In this document: piece after piece, positions 34,603-43,174 of the stretch
How positions within the stretch are numbered: position 1 is the first letter of the stretch
Layout: the number at the start of each line of letters is the position of its first letter
Assembly (NCBI GenBank): GCA_041946825.1
Contig: JBHGBD010000007.1
Coordinates: 78,194 to 142,193, forward strand
DNA length: 64,000 nt
Direction of reading: 5' to 3'
DNA from: CAZTHM01 sp041946825
Lineage (GTDB): Bacteria; Acidobacteriota; Terriglobia; UBA7540
The notes under the pieces: generated by a model
Told to the model about the DNA's origin: nothing
Database searches by the model: none
Seen by the model: the letters and a program-made list of their open reading frames with translations, nothing else
Position numbers and translations under genes: made by a program

Positions 34603-35829
34603 CTATTCACAATTTTTCCTTATCCATTCCTCGATGCGGATGAGGGCTTTCTGAATGTTCTCAACCGAATTCGCGTACGAAAAGCGCAGATAACCTTCGC
34701 CCCAGTCGCCGAAGGCCGTTCCGGAAAGGCAGGCGACGCCCGCTTCGTTGAGCAGCGCGTCGGCGAGCGCCTTCGAACTCTTTCTCGTTCCGGTGACGTT
34801 GGGAAAAACGTAGAAGGCGCCATGCGGGGCGCGGCAGCGAAAACCGGGGATTTTGTTCAAACCCTCGACGATGACGTCGCGTCGCCGGCGAAACTCCTCG
34901 CGCATGTGATCCACTCCGGACTGATCGCCCCGCAGCGCCTCGATGGCGGCGATCTGCGCATAGCTGGCCGTGCAGGAATTGGAGTTGGTCATCAGCAGCG
35001 CCACCTGGCGCGCGAGGTCGAGTCGCATGATGCCGTAACCCAGCCGCCAGCCCGTCATCGCGAAGGTTTTGGAGAAACCGTCGAGAATAATCGTGCGCTC
35101 TTTCATGCCGGGAAACTGCGTGATGCTCGAATGTTCTCCTTCGAAGATCAACCGGTTATAGATTTCGTCGGAGAGGACGAACGCGTCCCGATCCGCGAGG
35201 GCGCGGGCGAGCGCGGCGATCTGCTGCCGCGCCATCACACCGCCGGTAGGATTCTGCGGCGAGTTGAGAATAATCAGCCGTGTGCGGTCGGTGAGCTTGG
35301 CGAGGATTTCTTCCACATTGATGTCGAAATCCCGGTCTTCGGGCAGCGCGTAGGGGACCGGCCGGCCATTGACAAAGCGGATCATCGATTCGTAGATCGG
35401 AAAGCCGGGATTGGGATAAAGCACCTCATCGCCACGATCGACCAGAGCGAGGATCGTGAAGAACATGATGGGCTTGCCGCCCGGCGTCACGACGATTTCG
35501 GCGGGGTCAATTCGAATGCCGCGCCGCGCGCCGGCGTCTTCGGCGATTGCCTGGCGAAGCTGCGGCAGGCCCGCGGGCGGGCCGTAATGCGTCCATCCCT
35601 CGCGCAGTGCGCGCGCCGCCGATTCCACTATATGCGGAGCCGTAGGGAAATCCGGCTCGCCGATTTCGAGGTGAATGATTTCCTTACCACGCGCCTCCAA
35701 TTCGCGCGCCCGAACCAGAACTTCAAAGGCGCTCTCTGTTCCCAGACGGGACATTCGTTCGGCCAGATGGAGTCTTCTCTCGGTTGAATGCATCGTCATA
35801 TGATATGTGACCTGTTCAGGGGCGGCCAT
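34603..35829 (-). CDS. Pyridoxal-phosphate aminotransferase (class I/II)
   Basis: A 408-residue fold-type I aminotransferase. The cofactor lysine is K254 in DGFSKTFAMTGWRLGY; NSPQNPTGG and the C-terminal RFSYA region bind cofactor and substrate carboxylate. It resembles aspartate/alanine-type aminotransferases. Start 35829 is chosen because GAGG lies seven bases upstream; ATGs at 35799 and 35793 are possible and would remove a short non-conserved head. It is adjacent to, but 133 bp away from, the flavin reductase on the same strand. Confidence 0.9.
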   Translation of the reverse strand: MAAPEQVTYHMTMHSTERRLHLAERMSRLGTESAFEVLVRARELEARGKEIIHLEIGEPDFPTAPHIVESAARALREGWTHYGPPAGLPQLRQAIAEDAGARRGIRIDPAEIVVTPGGKPIMFFTILALVDRGDEVLYPNPGFPIYESMIRFVNGRPVPYALPEDRDFDINVEEILAKLTDRTRLIILNSPQNPTGGVMARQQIAALARALADRDAFVLSDEIYNRLIFEGEHSSITQFPGMKERTIILDGFSKTFAMTGWRLGYGIMRLDLARQVALLMTNSNSCTASYAQIAAIEALRGDQSGVDHMREEFRRRRDVIVEGLNKIPGFRCRAPHGAFYVFPNVTGTRKSSKALADALLNEAGVACLSGTAFGDWGEGYLRFSYANSVENIQKALIRIEEWIRKNCE

Positions 35830-35962
35830 TGAGAAACCTCGGCGCATACCCTCGGATGTCAGGATAGGGCCAAAGCATCGGGCTGTCCAGACCGGATCGT
35901 GATGTGGCGACCTAAGGTGCGGATAGTTTGCGCGGGCTTGACAGCCCGTGCGGCAGAGGGCT

Positions 35963-36685
35963 TCAGTATCCTGCGAACTCTTCAGTCTTGATGTAATCCT
36001 CACTAACCTCGGCGGCTTCCAGGAGCTGACGCATGGCGGTGACCATTCCGGGTGGCCCGGCCAGGTAATAGACGGGCTTTGACAAGTCCGCCACATGCTT
36101 TCGCAGCATTGTCGCGTCGATTCGGCCCTGCTCGTTTCGCCAATTCGGATCCTTCACGTCGGATACGGTGGCGACCAGCTTGAAGTTGGGGTTCTGTTTC
36201 GCCCAAGCTTCAAGGTCGCTCAGGAAGGCCGTCGCCTGGGGGGTGCGATTCGAGTAAAGCAGGATGAGTTTGTGAGGCAGCTTCGCCTGAGTCGCCCACT
36301 CGATGATGCTGCGCATGGGAGTAATGCCGATGCCGCCGGCCAGAAACACGGCGGGGCGGGAGGTGTCCTTGTGCAAGGTGAAAGATCCCATGGCGGCGCT
36401 CACTTTCAGCTTCGTACCAAGCGGGAGCTCTTTGAGGCTATCTTTGAAGGCGGTCCTCCGCATCCGGGTGGCGATCATGAAAGAGCCGCTCTGGCTGGGT
36501 GAACTCGCGAATGAGAAGGTGCGAGTATTGCCTTCGGCGTCGGTCACGGGAGGGTCGATCAGAGTAAAGTCGGCGTTCTGCCCCGCTCGGAAAGAGAATT
36601 CTGAGCCGGAAGTATCAAACCAGAAGGCCATGGTCTCTTCGGCGATTTCCGCTCGGTCTTTGAGCGCAAATAAGTATTCCTTCAT
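35963..36685 (-). CDS. FAD/NAD(P)H ferredoxin-reductase-like oxidoreductase
   Basis: A 240-residue FNR-fold protein. The flavin motif is RTFSFASSP (55-63), GGIGITPMRS (117-126) binds the nicotinamide, and YLAGPPGM near the C-terminus closes the site. It has no ferredoxin or globin domain, so it must reduce a separate partner. It is a complete single-module reductase; partner unknown. Confidence 0.88.
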   Translation of the reverse strand: MKEYLFALKDRAEIAEETMAFWFDTSGSEFSFRAGQNADFTLIDPPVTDAEGNTRTFSFASSPSQSGSFMIATRMRRTAFKDSLKELPLGTKLKVSAAMGSFTLHKDTSRPAVFLAGGIGITPMRSIIEWATQAKLPHKLILLYSNRTPQATAFLSDLEAWAKQNPNFKLVATVSDVKDPNWRNEQGRIDATMLRKHVADLSKPVYYLAGPPGMVTAMRQLLEAAEVSEDYIKTEEFAGY

Positions 36686-36899
36686 GCGTCGGCTCCTCTG
36701 TAAGTCTCAGCCTGAATTTTGAACCGCGAGCCTTCGAGCTTTTCAATCCCTGCGGTTGGTTAGATGCCAAAACGCGGAAATCGTCACAATCTGTGGCCAA
36801 AGCATTGCCGGCTTGCTTGCCTTAGCTCACGATGACAATCGGCGATATACGTGCCCTTGCGACTGCTTCTCGGACCGCCCCATCGAAACTTGGTGCATG

Positions 36900-38075
36900 T
36901 CATCGAGGGGAGGCCTGGCCGGATACGGTCAAACGGTTGTAGCGCTTCATAACCTCCCGCAGCCGGTCGTGGGGCAGTCCGATGACGGTGTGGTTGTCGG
37001 CGCCGGTCATCGTTTCGGCGGCAACCATAGAATTAACGATTGCTTCTTCGGTGGCTTGGACGGTGGCTTCGAAGAGGGGGCCCATACGGTCGTTGGGGAC
37101 CATTGCGATTTGGGCAAGCCCCGAGGGCTTTGAGGCGCCGGGATTGGCCGTGGAGAACGCGATGAAGATATCGCCGGAGCCGTTCCCGGAAGTGCTTCCG
37201 GTGCGCGCGAGGCCCATCGTGGCGCGCCGCGCCAGGCGTTTGAGCTGGTGAGGTAGCAGTGGCGCGTCGGTGGCGACGACGATGATGATCGACCCTTTGT
37301 CCCCGTTGGCGGGGTGCTTGGGGATTTCGCGGCCCACGGGAACTCCCGCGATGGTGAGCTGACTGCGCCCTCCACAGTTGCACTGCACGAGCACGCCGAC
37401 CGTGAAGCCTCCCGATTTCTCTTCGAGCTTTCGCGAGGCGGTTCCAATGCCGCCCTTGAATTCGTAGCAAACCATCCCGGTGCCGCCACCGACGCTGCCT
37501 TCGGCGACCGCACCGCTGCGCGCGCCGTTAAGTGCCGAAAGCGCGTGCTCGGGTTTGACGTGAAATCCGTTCACATCGTTGAGATAACCGTCGTAGGTTT
37601 CGGCGACGACGGGAAGCGACCACCAGTAGCCCGAGGCGTCCGGCCCGCCGCGTTCGACGCGCCAGCGGATGACCGCGTCGCGCACCACTCCCACACTGTG
37701 TGTGTTGGTGATCATCACGGGGCCTTCGAGAAAGCCTGACTCCTCCACCCAGGTAGTGCCGGTCATTTCGCCGTTGCCGTTCTGCGAGAACCATCCCGCA
37801 AATACCGGATCGCTGAGCGACTTGCCGCGCGGCAGGATCGCCGTAACGCCGGTGCGCACGGGGCCCTTGCCGACGACGAGCTTGCCTTCGCCGGATATCA
37901 AAGTCGTGTGGCCAACCTCGACGCCTTGGACATCAGTAATGGCGTCGAGTGGTCCGGGCGTGCCGTCAAATGGGACACCCAAATCGCGCGCCCGTGGCTT
38001 TGTCTGCCCCGAGGCATTCGAGACCATGGCAAACAGCGAACTCAGTATGGCGACGGAGAGGACGGCTCTTTTCAT
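36900..38075 (-). CDS. P1 family peptidase (DmpA-like L-aminopeptidase/D-esterase), secreted
   Basis: A 391-residue precursor with a signal peptide (MKRAVLSVAILSSLFAMVSNASG). GPLDAITDVQGVEVGHTT is the conserved opening of the DmpA/P1 family. These are N-terminal nucleophile hydrolases that self-cleave before a serine; the expected site is Gly261-Ser262, ahead of IIIVVATDAPL. The GSTSGNGSGD segment (293-302) is also conserved. It cleaves N-terminal L-residues or D-amino acid esters and amides. A 214-bp gap separates it from the reductase downstream. Confidence 0.9.
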   Translation of the reverse strand: MKRAVLSVAILSSLFAMVSNASGQTKPRARDLGVPFDGTPGPLDAITDVQGVEVGHTTLISGEGKLVVGKGPVRTGVTAILPRGKSLSDPVFAGWFSQNGNGEMTGTTWVEESGFLEGPVMITNTHSVGVVRDAVIRWRVERGGPDASGYWWSLPVVAETYDGYLNDVNGFHVKPEHALSALNGARSGAVAEGSVGGGTGMVCYEFKGGIGTASRKLEEKSGGFTVGVLVQCNCGGRSQLTIAGVPVGREIPKHPANGDKGSIIIVVATDAPLLPHQLKRLARRATMGLARTGSTSGNGSGDIFIAFSTANPGASKPSGLAQIAMVPNDRMGPLFEATVQATEEAIVNSMVAAETMTGADNHTVIGLPHDRLREVMKRYNRLTVSGQASPR

Positions 38076-38209
38076 GCTTTTCTCCTGGACGGGGCGGTCA
38101 TTTTAGCGGTGGTTGGGACTTCGTACAAGCCCCGGCATCCTGTCCGAAACCAGGAAGTTGAAACACTGCCGACTTGCCGGTATGCTGCCTCGCCACGCGA
38201 GGCGCGAGA

Positions 38210-39511
38210 ATGGCAGAGCGCCCACATCCCGAACTCGTGCGCGCCATTGGCCGCTGGACACTTGCCGGGCTGGTGCTGAACGGCATCATCGGCGGCGGGA
38301 TTTTCGGAGTGCCATCGCTCGTGGCCGCGCAATTGGGGCGCGCGAGTCCATGGGCTTATCTCATCGCCGCGGCCGGCGTGGGCGTCGTCATCGCCTGTTT
38401 TGCGGAAGTCGGCTCGCGCTTTCGCGAGGCCGGAGGGGTTTATCTCTACGCGCGGGAATCTTTCGGCCGGTTTGCAGGTATTCAAATTGCCTGGGTGGCG
38501 TGGCTGGCGCGGCTCACCGCCGTAGCCGCCAATTCGAATCTCTTCGTCAGTTATTTTGCGGAACTCTGGGCTCCCGCGACGAATCCTGCTCCGCGTCTCA
38601 TCCTGCTTACGCTGCTCGTCGGCTTGCTGGCGACGGTGAATTACCGGGGCGTAAGCGGCGGGGCGCGGGTTAGCGACGTTTTTGTGGTGGCGAAGTTGCT
38701 GCCGCTTTCGATATTCGTTCTTGGCGGATTCTTTCTCCTTCGCAACAATCTCTCCGTAACAGCTCCGACGGGGGCCGGCGGTGCCTGGCTGGACGGAATT
38801 TTGATCCTCGTCTACACCTTCGGAGGTTTCGAAACCGCTCTGATCCCGATGAGCGAGGCCAAGGACCCGCAGCGTGACGTTCCATTCTCGCTGTTCGTTG
38901 GCCTTGCATTGACGGCCCTGCTGTACACGGGGATTCAGATTGTGGTCGTGACGGCGCTGGCCGCCCCGGGAGCCACCGACCGACCACTGGCCGCCGCGGC
39001 TGCGCAGTTTCTCGGCCCGATGGGTGCGTTTGTCATGACGGCGGGCGCTCTCCTTTCTATTTATGGCAACCTGGCCTCAAATATCCTTAACACGCCGCGC
39101 CTAACCTACACCCTGGCCGACCGGGGTGATTTTCCCAGATCTTTGGCGGCCGTGCATCCCCGCTTCCGGACCCCTTACATTTCCATCGTCGTCTTTGGCC
39201 TGATGGTCTGGTGCCTGGCCGTAGCGGGGAGTTTCCGGTGGAATGTAACTCTTTCTGCTGTCGCGCGCCTGCTGACCTACGGCGCGACCTGCGCGGCAGT
39301 CATCGCCTTGCGGAAAAAGCAGCCGGGAAGGGAAGCATTCCATCTACCCGCGGGAAACATAGTAGCCCTTCTTGGAATTGTGTTCACACTGGTGTTGGTC
39401 ACCCGCATGGATTGGAGTGCTGTGGTCATCATTACCGCGACCGTTGGAGTCGCGTTCGTAAACTGGCTTTGGGCACGGAATCGAGAAGCCACAGACGCCC
39501 AGGAGCACTGA
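38210..39511 (+). CDS. APC-superfamily amino acid permease
   Basis: A 433-residue transporter with about 12 membrane helices. GIIGGGIFGVPS in helix 1 is the unwound substrate-binding motif, and the FGGFETALIPMSEAKDPQRDVP segment is the helix 6 signature with the following conserved loop. It probably imports or exchanges amino acids by proton or sodium coupling; the substrate is unknown. The start at 38210 follows GAGG. It is divergent from the P1 peptidase, which could supply its substrates. Confidence 0.9.
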   Translation: MAERPHPELVRAIGRWTLAGLVLNGIIGGGIFGVPSLVAAQLGRASPWAYLIAAAGVGVVIACFAEVGSRFREAGGVYLYARESFGRFAGIQIAWVAWLARLTAVAANSNLFVSYFAELWAPATNPAPRLILLTLLVGLLATVNYRGVSGGARVSDVFVVAKLLPLSIFVLGGFFLLRNNLSVTAPTGAGGAWLDGILILVYTFGGFETALIPMSEAKDPQRDVPFSLFVGLALTALLYTGIQIVVVTALAAPGATDRPLAAAAAQFLGPMGAFVMTAGALLSIYGNLASNILNTPRLTYTLADRGDFPRSLAAVHPRFRTPYISIVVFGLMVWCLAVAGSFRWNVTLSAVARLLTYGATCAAVIALRKKQPGREAFHLPAGNIVALLGIVFTLVLVTRMDWSAVVIITATVGVAFVNWLWARNREATDAQEH

Positions 39512-39593
39512 AGCTGACGATGGGAACTTGAGGGGCCCGGCGTGGACTTCCGGCGATGACGCCAGATTTCTGGACTTCTCCCTAAGAAAGAAG

Positions 39594-39622
39594 GCCACGG
39601 CGAGAGCGACTCTCGCCGTGGC
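39594..39622. terminator. Bidirectional hairpin between convergent genes
   Basis: GCCACGGCGAGAG (39594-39606) and CTCTCGCCGTGGC (39610-39622) form a perfect 13-bp stem with a CGA loop. It lies between the ends of the permease (plus) and the SBBP protein (minus). An AAGAAAGAAG run on the left gives a T-rich tail for the minus-strand transcript. Confidence 0.85.
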
Positions 39623-39651
39623 GAATATCGAGCAGGCTCCACGATCCCAAC

Positions 39652-42600
39652 CTAGTTAACCGTGAGAGAGAGTGACGTTGACTTCGATCCCGCCGCGGTT
39701 GTGGCGGTAACGTTCAAAGTGTAGGTTCCCGCCGGGGTGCCCGTCTGCGGAGGCGGGTTGTTGCTTTCGTTGCCGCCGCACGCCGACCACATCAGGACCA
39801 CCAGCATAGTTGCCGCAAGCAGCCACTTAGCACGCCGCCGCGACCCAAGTGCCAGGGCTGCCATGGTGAGCAGTGACAGCAAGCTAACGACCTGGATCGG
39901 CTGAGAGTAGGGCGCCCTTTGCCCCGAGACAGGGGGGACCTTCATCTCTACCGGTACGGCGACTGAGCGGGCTGTAGTCGCTACCGAAACGGTGAACGCT
40001 GCGGGCGTGGTGTCACTGAGTGTGACGGTCGTGGGGTTGACCGTGCAGGTTGCGTGGGCTGGTGCTCCTGTGCAGGTGAGGTTGGCATCTCCGGTGACTC
40101 CGGTTGACCCGAGAATGGTGAGCCCATAGGTGGCGGAAGCCCCCGCGGCCACGGTGGCCGACGTAGATGAACCTTCACCCGGCGTGATGGTCAAATCAAC
40201 GCCGCTACCTGAAAGGCTTACGGAGGTGGGGCCGCTCGTGGCATCCGACGCGATGTTGATCGTCGCGCTGGCGCCACCGGTGGCCGAAGGAGTAAACGTC
40301 GCGCTGATCGTGCAGGAGGCGTCCGCCGCCACGGAACTGCCGCAGGTATGGGTTTGGCCGAACGCGTCGGCGTTTTCACCAGTGATGGTGATTCCGGAAA
40401 TGTTCAGGGTGGCGTTCCCCGTGTTATGGAGCGTGATGGTATGCGCGCTGCTTGTCGAACCGACGACTTGGTTTCCAAAGTCCACCGACGTTGGATCCAG
40501 GCTGATGACCGCGCCGGCGGTCGATGGCGCCCCGTAGCTGGCCACAAAACCGTCGCCTTGACTGCAACCAGTATCGCCGCATACCCCCTGAAGCACTCCG
40601 GTGCTGGCGGGGAAATCACTGGAGCCGGTGGTCCCGACCACGAAAATTTGGCCGGCGCTGTTCACGGCAATACCCTGGCCGGCGTCGTACCCCTCGCCGC
40701 CCAGATAGGTGGAAAAGACGAGCGACATGCCGTCCGCCGCAATTTCCGTCACGAAGGCGTCATCCACGCCCGAAGTGTTGTGAGTGCTATCGACCGCGCT
40801 GGCGAGTGGGAAGTCGGGAGAGCTGGTGGAACCGGTGACATAGGCATGGCCACTGGTGTCCACGGCAAGTCCCCTGACTCCTTCGTCCGCGCTGCCGCCG
40901 AGCAGCGTGGCGTACACGTATTGAGCGGTGGCCGGGTTGATCTTGGCGACGAACACGTCGAACCCGCCGGCATTATCCGTCTGAAAGCCGGTGGTTTCTG
41001 TCGGTATGTGCGCGAAGTCCGTCAGGCCTGCGATGTAGAGCATCCCGGTATTGTCGAAGGCCAAGCTCGTTCCATAGTCAGTGGAGGCGTCCCCTAAATA
41101 GGTGGAGAAAAGGAGCGTGGCGGTACTTGTCAACGTTGGGTCGATCTCCGTTATAAAAGCGTCCGAGGCGGTTCCGCTGTCCGGGTCAGTAGGGACGGGG
41201 GCGGTAAGGCTGGTGGGGAAATCCGTCGAGTCTGTAGTCCCGATTACCCACATTTTGCCCGCACTGTCGAACGCGATACCGTTCCCTTTGTCTTCAGCGT
41301 TGCCACCCAGATAGGAGGCGTAGAGCAAATCATTGATGCCGTCGCCGGCAGGGTGAAGCTTGACGACGTAAGCGTCATAAAGAGATGTTCCACAACTCCC
41401 GCAAGTGGACTGAAACCCCCGGCTAATGTCGATAATTGGCGAATTGGTCACGCCAGTCATGGCGATGTCCCCGGCGGAGTTCACGGCGATGGCGTAACCG
41501 GCATCATCCTTGTTGCCGCCCACGAACGTGGAGTAGGAAACCGCTCCCGTGGCGTCGAGTTTCGTCACAAAAGCGTCGCCCGAGAGCCCTCCGTTGCAAT
41601 CGGCTGTCCCGCTGCAGAGTGTGTGGAAAGCACCGGTGGTGGTGGGGAAGTCGCCGGAGTAGGTATCGCCGGTGATGTAGGCATTGCCACTCCCATCCAC
41701 GGCGATGGCGAAACCGTCCTCCGAACTGCTGCCGCCAATAAAGGTCGAGTAGACGGTTGCGGTGCCAGCGGGATTCAGCTTCGTCACAAACGCATCTCCG
41801 TTGTTCATCGTCCCACCATTGGTAACGGGGAAGTCGGACGAGAACGTCGTGCCCACAACGTAGGCGTTCCCGGCTGCGTCGGCGGCAACCCCCAACGCCG
41901 CGTCATAGCTATTTCCACCCAGAAAGGTGGCGTAGTTGAGCGCCGGGTCAATGACGAGTGGGAGGCTCTTGTCGTAGGGGCCCAACTCGAAGCCCACACG
42001 GTTCGCGGCCAAAAGCTTGAAACGCCCCTCAACCGATTTGCGATTTTGGATTTCGGATTTTGGATTGTCCGGCTGGTAAACGACGGGTTTGTGGAATCGC
42101 ACCTCACCACCTTTAGTAGCGATGACGAGGTCGCCGCGCGCGTCGATTTTCGCTCTCCCGGTTTCCAGTTTCGAGTTTCCATTTTCCAGCTCCAGCTCGA
42201 TTACCCGCGGATCCGCGCCCGGCGCCACGACAAAATCATATTCAAGTTGGCGCTGGTTGCCGTAGTAGACCAGGTCGACGCCGGTATACACGCCCTCGTA
42301 CTTGACCCTGGCGTAGCTTGGGACATTGGTGCGCCACTTCTTGGGGTCGTTGCCGAAATAGTAGTTGCTGTAGCCGGAAAGTTGGTCAAGTCCCTTCACC
42401 GCGGCCTGAGGATTCGCGCCCACGACCTTCATGCGAAGCACGGAGGGCACTGGACGGTCGGGAGGCGAGGAGGCAAGAGGCTGTCTGAGCAATGAGTAGC
42501 CATCTTCCACCTTTCCCTTTTTACTTATGCTTTGGCTTCCGGGGCTGAGGGTCAATACCGCCTCACTGGCAGTGAGAAACAGTCCGTAACCCCTTCCGCG

Positions 42601-42876
42601 CGACAAAAACTTCACCTGCCTGTCGGTCTGGCCTTGGTTGGCCTCGAAAGACAACGGAATGTCCCCAAACGACTTAAGCGAGTGCATTCCAGTTTTTCCA
42701 AGGGTTTCTGTCGTGCCGCGTGCTCTCAGATTAATCTTTGAGGCGGCCCGGAAAAGGTGGTTGACAGGGTGGTTGGCTTCCCCCCTGGGGCTGGTTTGAT
42801 CGATCCACATCACTGCCGCAACGGCCAGAAGCACCAAAACCACAAGCGCGCTGGCCACGGGGACAAACCTCCGCAT
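39652..42876 (-). CDS. Large SBBP-repeat surface protein with anchor-type C-terminus
   Basis: A 1074-residue protein. It has an N-terminal membrane signal (residues 8-23) and an FEANQGQTDRQVKFLSRG motif found at the start of SBBP proteins. Seven to nine beta-propeller-like SBBP repeats follow (about 325-790, each with units like YSTFIGGSSSEDGFAIAVD), then an Ig-like 'choice-of-anchor D' domain (about 800-900), a Thr-rich linker, and a C-terminal hydrophobic segment with basic RRRAK. It is probably exported and surface-exposed. Two stretches, residues 229-238 and 271-279, are read from the same word repeats seen in gaps elsewhere. AGGAGGG precedes the ATG. Confidence 0.88.
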   Translation of the reverse strand: MRRFVPVASALVVLVLLAVAAVMWIDQTSPRGEANHPVNHLFRAASKINLRARGTTETLGKTGMHSLKSFGDIPLSFEANQGQTDRQVKFLSRGRGYGLFLTASEAVLTLSPGSQSISKKGKVEDGYSLLRQPLASSPPDRPVPSVLRMKVVGANPQAAVKGLDQLSGYSNYYFGNDPKKWRTNVPSYARVKYEGVYTGVDLVYYGNQRQLEYDFVVAPGADPRVIELELENGNSKLETGRAKIDARGDLVIATKGGEVRFHKPVVYQPDNPKSEIQNRKSVEGRFKLLAANRVGFELGPYDKSLPLVIDPALNYATFLGGNSYDAALGVAADAAGNAYVVGTTFSSDFPVTNGGTMNNGDAFVTKLNPAGTATVYSTFIGGSSSEDGFAIAVDGSGNAYITGDTYSGDFPTTTGAFHTLCSGTADCNGGLSGDAFVTKLDATGAVSYSTFVGGNKDDAGYAIAVNSAGDIAMTGVTNSPIIDISRGFQSTCGSCGTSLYDAYVVKLHPAGDGINDLLYASYLGGNAEDKGNGIAFDSAGKMWVIGTTDSTDFPTSLTAPVPTDPDSGTASDAFITEIDPTLTSTATLLFSTYLGDASTDYGTSLAFDNTGMLYIAGLTDFAHIPTETTGFQTDNAGGFDVFVAKINPATAQYVYATLLGGSADEGVRGLAVDTSGHAYVTGSTSSPDFPLASAVDSTHNTSGVDDAFVTEIAADGMSLVFSTYLGGEGYDAGQGIAVNSAGQIFVVGTTGSSDFPASTGVLQGVCGDTGCSQGDGFVASYGAPSTAGAVISLDPTSVDFGNQVVGSTSSAHTITLHNTGNATLNISGITITGENADAFGQTHTCGSSVAADASCTISATFTPSATGGASATINIASDATSGPTSVSLSGSGVDLTITPGEGSSTSATVAAGASATYGLTILGSTGVTGDANLTCTGAPAHATCTVNPTTVTLSDTTPAAFTVSVATTARSVAVPVEMKVPPVSGQRAPYSQPIQVVSLLSLLTMAALALGSRRRAKWLLAATMLVVLMWSACGGNESNNPPPQTGTPAGTYTLNVTATTAAGSKSTSLSLTVN

Positions 42877-42903
42877 ACATCCCTCCTGGATTCAAAAATG
42901 TCA

Positions 42904-42921
42904 CACCCTATTTTTAGGGTG
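42904..42921. promoter_or_regulatory. Palindrome upstream of the SBBP gene
   Basis: CACCCTA (42904-42910) and TAGGGTG (42915-42921) are perfect inverted arms around TTTT, 28 bp before the ATG. It may be an operator or a leader hairpin. The remainder of the gap to 43174 holds no gene. Confidence 0.45.
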
Positions 42922-43174
42922 GGTAATATCTTATCTTGTTCCTGTGACACACCGAAGCAAGCGCACTCTGTATATGCTCGCAGCGACAAGATGTCAAGAG
43001 GGCGGGAAAATATTTTTCTGCGTTTCATCAACTCGGAATCATCTAACATTGCGAAGGGATTGTAGAGTGGTTAACTTGCGAATGGTTAAGGAGGGGGCGC
43101 TATCCCCGTACGATTACTGCGCCACTAACAGGCGCGGAGGTACCCGATTCGCTCAACGAGGTTGCGAGCACGGA

